64,000 nt of DNA from Dreissena polymorpha (taxonomy: Eukaryota; Mollusca; Bivalvia; Myida; Dreissenidae): the NCBI RefSeq assembly GCF_020536995.1, contig NC_068355.1:930001-994000 (forward strand). The letters are read 5' to 3'. Below, in pieces: positions 56,880 to 64,000 of this stretch. Position 1 is the first letter of the stretch; each line of letters begins with the position of its first letter. The notes beneath the pieces were generated by a model. The model had not been told where the DNA came from. It made no database searches and saw only the letters and a list, made by a program, of their open reading frames with translations. A program made the translations under genes and the position numbers.

Positions 56880-58320
56880 ATCTTATTGTATTTTCTAAAT
56901 GGACCATCTAAACCACGATACTTCTTGATAGAAATTCGCAGTCAAACTGGACACTGGCAAATATCGATAGCCTATTCTGGCTGGTTGGAACGCTGTCGGC
57001 CAACGTCATAAAATGATAAATACACGATTTTTATATTGTCTTTACACTATTCTATGATGGTACTTTTTTGCACAATGCATATCTTTTCCTGATGATTTAC
57101 ATAGTATACTGCTCTCACACTGAAAGTCTTGGCGGTGTAATTTATTGGCAATGCTTACATGTGTAATCAGGGTGCAGAATCAACGGGGTCCACAGGGGTT
57201 TACACACGGGTTGGACAGAATGTAAACGCACCGGTAAGAACTTTATTTTTGAAACTATCTCAAGTTATTGAAATACATTTGCAAAAATCGTAAGTGCATA
57301 AAATACAGTTTTGTTTTTAATGCAGTTTTTGCCGATATCTTAAATTAAAGAATGAATCCATGAATACGTCTGAAATCGGGGCCGAATTTCCCCGTTGTGT
57401 GCAGCATAACCATGTACATGAATGCTGTACACATCGAATTTTTGGCATGGGCTTATTAAGAACACAGGCTTATAAAATAAGTAAGTATGATGTATTTCGC
57501 GTTGTCATGAGCGGCATGAAATTCTTGAGATGTTTTTAAAAATTATTTGAAAAAACAACAACAACACACTAACCGTGTCCTTACATCCATTAACGTTTAA
57601 CTGTTAACCCCACAAAGTCAGGTGAACCTGCATCCTGGTTATTGTAACTGGGCCAAAATGTGTATCTGCGCATCGTATGAACATGCAGAGACTTGTCTGC
57701 ATTTTCTTACACTGTTCAGTGCAACATCCTATACTACAAAGACGCGGTTATGTTGCTAATGTTTCGGGGAAATATGCTCAAATCAACCAATTGAATAAAT
57801 GGAGTGTATTCGGGTCTGCTGGAGTTATGTGAAAAGCTGGGTTAAAGATCTATGCCGAAAAACCTCAGACTGAATACGAAAAATATATATATTTCAAATT
57901 ATTATGTATTTGCTTTGCATTATTACACATTCATCATTGTAATAACGTCTTCATTTGTATATACATTTTTTCCAGAAATACTACTTCGCATGTTTTATTT
58001 ATATCAAAATAAGAGATATGTGATGGTTTGAAATCAAATTTGTGCATCAAAATCTTTTAATTATTTTGATCTCAAACTCGTAGCTGTTATGTGAATTCCA
58101 TTAAACATAAACAGAAGAATTATACATTAAGTTGGTTTATTTACGTACAGTTTGAATGTTGAAAACCTTAAAAAAATACAGTTGCCACAAAGTAATGAAA
58201 TGCGTACAAATTTAAAACATGATCTTTTGTTTCAACAAACTTGTTTTTGATCAGTTTCTACTGAATCACAAATGGATTGTTCAATCTGGCTATATACTAA
58301 GTGCCAGCAGCGTGGCACAA
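56880..58320. other. Non-coding stretch
   Basis: AT-rich; presumably downstream or an intron of the minus-strand gene. No exon supported. Confidence 0.4.
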
Positions 58321-58322
58321 TG

Positions 58323-58476
58323 TCAGCGAACGTACATCTCCACATCTCCAATCGTTTTCGTTTGGTCATACGTGTTCGCATATCTGTACAGAGCCAGCAT
58401 GTTGGTCACATAGGTGCACGGTTCAGAACTCCAGAATGGCCAGTAGTCCGGATAGTTGTTGTATCCATGGAAATCA
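58323..58476 (-). CDS. Exon of an unrecognised minus-strand gene
   Basis: After a GGTTAG acceptor the frame reads TAPIDFHGYNNYPDYWPFW, SSEPCTYVTNMLALYRYAN and TYDQTKTIGDVEMYVR, then a stop. The Tyr/Trp/Pro/Cys-rich text looks like genuine extracellular or luminal protein. A GTATGA donor after RYAN offers an alternative end, in which case the last residues are intron. I do not recognise the family. Phase does not connect directly to the exon at 60753, so an exon between them is missing. Confidence 0.5.
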
Positions 58477-58479
58477 ATA

Positions 58480-58915
58480 GGCGCGGTCTAACCATGCACT
58501 CACTCTTGATAAAGGCTTGGATTGTCTTCTCGTCTATGATTCCCTGGTGTTAGGCTGACACGGTTCATCGGGTAAGAGGGGCGTGTCTAAAAAGATGAAT
58601 ACATCGGAATTATCCGAAAACATTACTATTGACAAAATAAATAGCTAGGCAACAATTCATTATTTAAAAATCTGTGAAAAAGTAAGTACAAAATTTGTGA
58701 ACGCCTTTTAAATGTTACACTGATTAGTGAACATCTCTTGTTTATTTGTATTTAACAAACTCACTTTGGTTGTATTTATTACGTTAATATTTCTATTTGA
58801 GCTTATAAATGTCAACACTTTCACAATGCCCTATGTATCATTTAGACTTTCAAAACCACCATAGGTTATTGCAGTTGGGTTCATTTATTATCATGTATTT
58901 CATGCACAATATAAC
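58480..58915. other. Probable intron
   Basis: A GGAATCATAGACGAGAAG stretch after a CACCAG acceptor (58545 down) stays open and could be another exon, in a frame different from the next one; not decided. The rest is AT-rich. Confidence 0.3.
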
Positions 58916-58920
58916 ACATG

Positions 58921-59915
58921 TCTTGAGGATTAGTATGATATGTATAACTGCCAGTCTTGAGAATTGTTATGATATGTGCAACTGCCAGTTTTGAGAATTC
59001 TTTTGATATGTGTAACTGCCAGTCTTGAGAATTGTTATGATATGTGTAACTGCCAGTTTTGAGAATTGTTATGATATGTGTAACTGCCAGTCAGGAGAAT
59101 TGTTATGATATATGTAACTGCCAGTCTTGAGATTTGTTATGATATGTGTAACTGCCAGTCTTGAGAATTGTTATGATATGTGTTACTGCCAGTCTTGAAA
59201 ATTGTTATGATATGTGTAACTGCCAGTCTTGAGAATTGTTATGATATGTGTAACTGCCAATCTTGAGAATTGTTATGATACGTGTAACTGCCAGTCTTGA
59301 GAATTGTTATGATGTTTGTAACTGCCAGTTTTGAGAATTGTTATGATATGTGTAACTGCCAGTCTTGAGAATTGTTATGATATGTGTAACTGCCAGTCTT
59401 GAGAATTGCTATGATATGTGTAACTGCCAGTCTTGAGAATTATTATGATATGTGTAACTGCCAGTCTTGAGAATTGTTATGATATGTGTAACTGCCAGTC
59501 TTGAGAATTGTTATGATATGTGTAACTGCCAGTCTTGAGAATTGTTATGATATGTGTAACTGCCAGTCTTGAGAATTGTTATGATATGTGTAACTGCCAG
59601 TCTTGAGAATTGCTATGATATGTGTAACTGCCAGTCTTGAGAATTGTTATGATATGTGTAACTGCCAGTCTTGAGAATTGTTATGATATGTGTAACTGCC
59701 AGTCTTGAGAATTGTTATGATGTTTGTAACTGCCAGTTTTGAGAATTGTTATGATGTTTGTAACTGCCAGTCTTGAGAACTGTTATGATATGTGTAACTG
59801 CCAGTCTTGAGAATTGATATGATATGTGTAACCGCCAGTTTTGAGGATTGTTATGATATGTGTAACTGCCAGTCTTGAGAATTGTTATGATATGTGTTAC
59901 TGCCAGTCTTGACAC
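58921..59915 (+). repeat. 34-bp minisatellite, about 29 copies
   Basis: Unit TTGAGAATTGTTATGAT followed by ATGTGTAACTGCCAGTC, nearly uniform. A lone unit lies at 60348-60381, 430 bp away. Open frames across it are artefacts. Confidence 0.97.
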
Positions 59916-60104
59916 TTGTTCGTAGTATCATTTCATCGTTCCTCAAAAAGTTGTAACTCTGTTGCCCTGGTCTCTTTCCTACCATTGAGTAATGAAATGG
60001 TAATTAAATTGAATGTGTTTTAATTCCCTTTTATTATTGTTTAATTTGAGTTGCAATGCTATGAGGTTAAATGTTATTTTCACTTAAATGTATCATGAAT
60101 ATTG

Positions 60105-60300
60105 CTGGGCCAAGTGTGAGGTTGAGCGCCCTTAACCTGGTTGAAACCCCCAATGCTTTGCATTGACCGTTCCAAGGCGGTGTCCCCAGCTTTATTCTTA
60201 TATGTGTTTATGTTGTTTTGTATTGTGCTGTTTTGTGCTGTTTTGTACTGTTTTGGCAATTGGTCACTTGCCTTAAATAAAGGACCAACTAATTGTAAAT
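60105..60300. mobile_element. Probable SINE-like dispersed repeat
   Basis: GAGCGCCCTTAACCTGGTTG, CCGTTCCAAGGCGGTGTCCC, a TGTTTTGTACTGTTTTGGCA run and TAAATAAAGGACCAACTAA make a unit I associate with bivalve dispersed repeats. It lies between the minisatellite and its stray unit. Confidence 0.45.
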
Positions 60301-60752
60301 AATGAGAATTCAAATCTGCTCCAGCAGCTGGAGTTTCACTTCTTTATATTGAGAATTGTTATGATATGTGTAACTGGCAGTTTTGTGTGGCGTAATAAAA
60401 CTAGGTTTTGTAGTTATTGTGGTCACTGACATTACTGAACACATCGTTTAGTATTAATGGCACATACGTCTGTGTTAAAGAGATATACCAAATCAAAATA
60501 ATGTTTCAAGATAATTATTGTAGTAAGTCAGTTTAAGTTTCTTTGTTACCGTAACTGAGCGTCCCGTTCGTCCGGCCATTCTCATATGTTGTGTATAAAA
60601 GCAGTTAATAATTGATAATAATGTTGCAAATAATTGAAATAAGTTAAATTAAAAAAAATACATTGTTGCGTGAAATATGTGTTGTCCAAATTTCAATCAA
60701 ATGCCATGTGCAATATAACAGTCGCATTAAACATTGTATGTAATACATTTAC

Positions 60753-60860
60753 CGTTGAACCCTTCACTGAACCAGAAAAGAAGGCGTCCCAAGGCTGGTA
60801 TGCAAGTCCAAACAAATTGTTGTGAAGAAAAGACGCTGCCGTTAACAACATCGGGGTTGT
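60753..60860 (-). CDS. Exon of the unrecognised minus-strand gene (108 bp)
   Basis: Between TTCTACAG and a GTAAAT donor. Entered with one base from the exon at 61422, it reads YNPDVVNGSVFSSQQFVW, TCIPALGRLLFWFSEGFN plus one base. The alternative phase-0 reading (TTPMLLTAASFL) does not fit the previous exon and is rejected. Confidence 0.6.
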
Positions 60861-61421
60861 CTGTAGAAAATAATGTATAAAAAAAATAGGAGGAAGTCGG
60901 ATATAAGTTATTATCTTCGTAAACAAAATGTCTAGTTGGGTTATATAATTGTTTAAGTTTTAATTTTGTAAACGATTTCCCATCAGTATTAATACCGATT
61001 TATCCTCAGTCTTGAAGTCACCAACTTTTCTTGAAGTCTCAACTACCTTTTTCCCAATACAGATGCTTTGTTTTCTAATCAAAGACCGCCCACGTGCTCA
61101 GCAAGGCATTGATGGCTATACCTGTAGTAAACATGCGATCTTGACCACGTACCTATATATATAGCAATGAAATGAGCAAAAACATGTTTGCTGAAATATG
61201 CACTTTTCGCACACACATAGTTGCACTTTCAGAAAAAATGTGAGGTCAATTCAATTTGATTAAAAATTCAGAACACTATATTAAGGTACAAAAGATAACA
61301 AATGTTGATCAGCGGGCAAAAACCAGCGTTCACTAACCTCCAAATAAAATAAGTATTATATACCAATTGCCATTTAAAAACCTTATGTATTTAATTAAAA
61401 TGCACATACAAACTTACAGCC

Positions 61422-61455
61422 CAGTGGCTTAACGTATGGATCTTTCAAAACCTAC
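61422..61455 (-). CDS. 34-bp micro-exon of the unrecognised gene
   Basis: Between GTTCTGTAG and a GTAAGT donor, 34 bases give VLKDPYVKPLG plus one base. The phase matches the exons on both sides exactly. Very short, so it rests on the splice-site and phase fit. Confidence 0.5.
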
Positions 61456-61707
61456 AGAACAATGAAGTAGTTATGATTACGCGTGCACATTGATAGCAAT
61501 CACTAAAAGCTTGGTTATACAACTATTATGATTATCATTATTGTATACATCTACTGCACAAGTTAAATCAATTTACATTCACCCATTACCCCGGATATTT
61601 CGCAGCGGTCATTTCTGCAATGACATGTACTCATTTTTAGTAGCAATGAACGGCAAACATGCGCATGTGAATGGTTGCGGACTGCAAGAAGCAGCAATAA
61701 TATTTAC

Positions 61708-61884
61708 CACTGTGATGTTGTTGCGGTCAAGATCACCGTCTCCCACAAAGTCGTCAATGCAAATATCTCCCCGACTGTCCTCCTGAGTCTGATTGAGCAA
61801 TACTGAAGTCATGTGATCGTGCAAGACGGTACTCAATAGATCTTTGACCTCATTGTACAATAATATAAAGTTACACGAGCGCCC
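61708..61884 (-). CDS. Exon of the unrecognised gene with an acidic DGD motif (177 bp)
   Basis: CTGTAG acceptor after a pyrimidine run, GTAAAT donor, 59 codons in phase 0: GRSCNFILLYNEVKDLLSTV, LHDHMTSVLLNQTQEDSRGD, ICIDDFVGDGDLDRNNITV. The DFVGDGDLDRN text could bind a metal. An N-glycosylation site (NIT) is present. Confidence 0.6.
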
Positions 61885-62336
61885 CTACAGGGAGGAGATA
61901 CAAACCAAACTGATAAACTTAGAACCTGAGATTCTACGTTGTATAAAACAAGAAACATGTAATGCCTATACTTATAATGATGTGTTTCGTTTTATGCATT
62001 ATTAATTATTTGCTTTGCATAACACTATTTACCATCTGACTATTCAAAATACAGGGCCTTGTGTTGCAAATGGTACAATTATGGCTAAAATCCGTGATCA
62101 GAACAGTACACTTATATTTCGGACGTTTAAAACCTCGTTGCAAAAAATAATGCCGTAAACATGAGTAATATTGTTTAGTCTTTACCTTTTTTTTCGCAAA
62201 TATTCTTGAACAACCATGTGTATCCGACACATAAAACAGAAAAAAAAACATTTTATGGTGATAACATTATAAAAGTTTGTGTTGCCTTATCTACTGTAGC
62301 CGAGAGCAAGTTCGTGTCAATACAAGTCCCACCTAC

Positions 62337-62510
62337 CGGGTGTGGTAATTTCTCAGTTTTGTCTTTCCTGGTTATTTCGCCATAGGTTCTGGCCACGAAC
62401 CAATAGAACTCGATCGCGGACGGGTAGTAGAGTAGAGCTAGGTTGTGACGGGAACTGAAGTTTGTTGCGATCATATTCGCTATCAGTTTGGAGGTGTTCA
62501 GATATAGTTG
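62337..62510 (-). CDS. Exon of the unrecognised gene (174 bp)
   Basis: ATTTACAG acceptor and GTAGGT donor enclose 58 codons in phase 0: QLYLNTSKLIANMIATNFSS, RHNLALLYYPSAIEFYWFVA, RTYGEITRKDKTEKLPHP. LYYPS-FYWFVART looks strongly conserved in style, but I cannot name the family. The exon continues a gene whose start lies at higher coordinates, possibly outside the window. Confidence 0.65.
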
Positions 62511-62599
62511 CTGTAAATAGAAAAAACAACATACAGTGCGTGTTGCGGTTAACATCTGTAAAAACGGCTCTATTTAAGATAACGCTGTACAAGAGTAAA

Positions 62600-63275
62600 G
62601 GAACTAACTACAGTTGAACATACCAAGGTAATGTAAGGTATTGAGCCATAAATACAACACGAGAATTTGATGGCGGAACGACAGAAGTCAAATGTAAATA
62701 CAATAGTAAAATCAAAGATAATGGTCGACAATTGTAGGAGGAAAACAAGTGTTGTTGTTGTTTGCTAATATGGCCAATAAGGAGAGCATAACAGTCAATT
62801 AATTTTTTTTTTCAATCATTTATATTTATAATTGAATTGTGTGTTTACTTACACTGTATTGCCAATACAAAGTAAATATGTATGGTTTAAATACCTTAAC
62901 TAAAGAAAACAATCGTTATTAGCACATGAAAACTATTTCAGGTGATTTAAAAAAATGCTGCTTGATTAGTAATACATACCTATGGACTATATATTAAATT
63001 GTGTTAAGCGATTTGTCCTGAATATTAAATAAGTATTTTTCTTGTTTACGGTATGAATATGTATGGTGTTATGATAAAATCGACATTACAACCATTTATA
63101 ATTAACTCTTACTATAGTATAACGCTCATGAAGGTCGCCAAAGATGGATGTTCTTATGCGGTAAATCATCTGATGTACGTAAACTTGACCTTCGACATGC
63201 ACACGTCCTTGGTGGTCGAATATTGAATGGATTTATATAGACAGAACATAAGAATATTCTGCAGTTAATTATTCA
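62600..63275. other. Non-coding stretch
   Basis: AT-rich; probably an upstream intron. Nothing recognised. Confidence 0.4.
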
Positions 63276-63280
63276 TTTAA

Positions 63281-63783
63281 AGGGGCCTTTTCACAGATTT
63301 TTGCATGTTTTGAAGTTTATCATTAAATGCTTTATATTGATAAATGTAAACATTGGATCTAAAAAGATCCAGTAAAAAAATCAAGAATAAAATTTGCAAA
63401 AAGAAAAAAAGTAACCCTCAACAGTGCTCGAACCACCGACCCCTGGAGTCCTGGAGTAAAAGTCTAACACTAAGATCACTCGGCCACCCGTGCTCATGAA
63501 ATGAACGATGTTTGCATACTTTATATAGGCAATCTTCGTAGTTTTTCAACATATAACGACAACAACAGAACTCTCCAAATTATTGAATCGTTTTGCGTTG
63601 CAACGCTTTAACATTTTCAGCTTTTTAAATCGTCAAACGATGCATATAATGGCTATTTTAGAGCATGGTTAGTGTTCAGTATTATAGTTTCTTAAAAAAT
63701 ATCATAACTAAAACAACAATTTGCGAATCTGGAACAACTTTTTTTAATTTTGTCAATTTACCAAAACGTGAAAACGCCCCTTT
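63281..63783. mobile_element. TIR element with internal tRNA-like head, copy 2
   Basis: Ends AAAGGGGCCTTTTCAC and GTGAAAACGCCCCTTT are inverted. On the minus strand 63500-63415 reads GGGTGGCCGAGTGATCTTAG (a good type-II tRNA A box) and GGTGGTTCGAGCAC (B box). About 75 percent like 52123-52609. Confidence 0.82.
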
Positions 63784-63784
63784 C

Positions 63785-64000
63785 AGGCCCGTAGCCAGGG
63801 TTTTGAAAAGGGGGGTGCGAAGTTTTGCCATCGACGATTGTTATTGAGCAACGAAGTGGCGAAGAGGGTATGTGCAGGAGAGGATGTCCCCCTCCTGCAA
63901 TCAGGGGCTTTGGAGGTCCTCTCCCTAGAAAATTTTGGAAATGAAACGTAAACTACTGCATTCTGGTCAATTTTTAACTGTATTTAGAGACTGAAGTTAT
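63785..64000 (+). mobile_element. Left part of a GGCCCGTAGCCAGG repeat, runs off right edge
   Basis: AGGCCCGTAGCCAGGGTTTT, AAAAGGGGGGTGCGAAGTTT and TCCCCCTCCTGCAATCAGGG are typical of a DNA-transposon-derived repeat I remember from marine invertebrates. It directly abuts the previous element. The other end is outside the window. Confidence 0.5.

Noticed and set aside
58476-58500. A 16-bp intron between the IIDEKTIQAF and APIDFHGY frames
   Set aside because: Too short for an animal intron. Either a missing exon or a frame change is more likely.
58921-59915. CRISPR-like appearance of a regular repeat array
   Set aside because: There are no unique spacers; units are directly contiguous. The same holds for the array at 26719-27662. 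The genome is animal.
60693-60926. Long minus-strand frame with TTPMLLTAASFL
   Set aside because: It ignores the splice sites at 60860 and 60753 and does not match the phase of the upstream micro-exon; the other frame is more protein-like.

Overview
The window is animal nuclear DNA, gene-poor, AT-rich and packed with repeats. Split coding exons with GT/AG borders, a Shaker-type potassium channel, a many-finger C2H2 gene and a MEST-like hydrolase all point to a metazoan. Many copies of a roughly 230-bp inverted repeat (core GTCGTCCCAGATTAGC), together with CR1/Jockey-like LINEs and tRNA-derived SINEs, suggest a heterodont bivalve, possibly Dreissena-like. The species is an inference from the repeat style, not proven.

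Layout. 1-650 holds the endonuclease end of a LINE (minus) and 1720-2130 the C-terminal scrap of another. 3124-11829 is the main discovery: an 8.7-kb unit with 25-bp inverted ends, sitting inside a GT microsatellite. It carries a five-exon, now broken gene with two zinc-binding motifs, a long helical region and a tyrosine-recombinase-like catalytic block. 13814-15331 (minus) is an intact intronless Kv1/Shaker-like channel. 16230-22890 is non-coding with tandem and dispersed repeats. 24667-33199 (minus) holds four phase-matched exons of a 19-finger C2H2 gene. Its introns and 3' flank hold a SINE-derived minisatellite, duplicated exon pieces, a 1.55-kb foldback element and many MITE copies. 36266-37338 is a 1.07-kb TIR element. 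38557-41240 holds one or two DD3-3-like exons and long tandem repeats. 41624-43867 is a broken Ty3/Gypsy-like fossil. 45049-46108 (minus) holds two MEST exons. 46550-49730 (minus) is a nearly complete but broken LINE with a PHD finger and a 2A-like motif. 52990-56228 is a head-to-tail dimer of a decayed PIF/Harbinger element. 58323-62510 (minus) holds several exons of an unrecognised gene and a 34-bp-unit minisatellite. The right edge has a tRNA/TIR composite element and the start of another repeat.

How the parts relate. The host genes are unrelated to each other and no operon-like logic applies. The recurrent theme is interplay of mobile DNA with host genes: zinc-finger exon fragments copied into an intron and into the 3' flank, a SINE tail grown into a 27-copy minisatellite, and Harbinger copies inserted beside or inside a small membrane-type reading frame. 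The candidate undescribed system is the 8.7-kb recombinase element.
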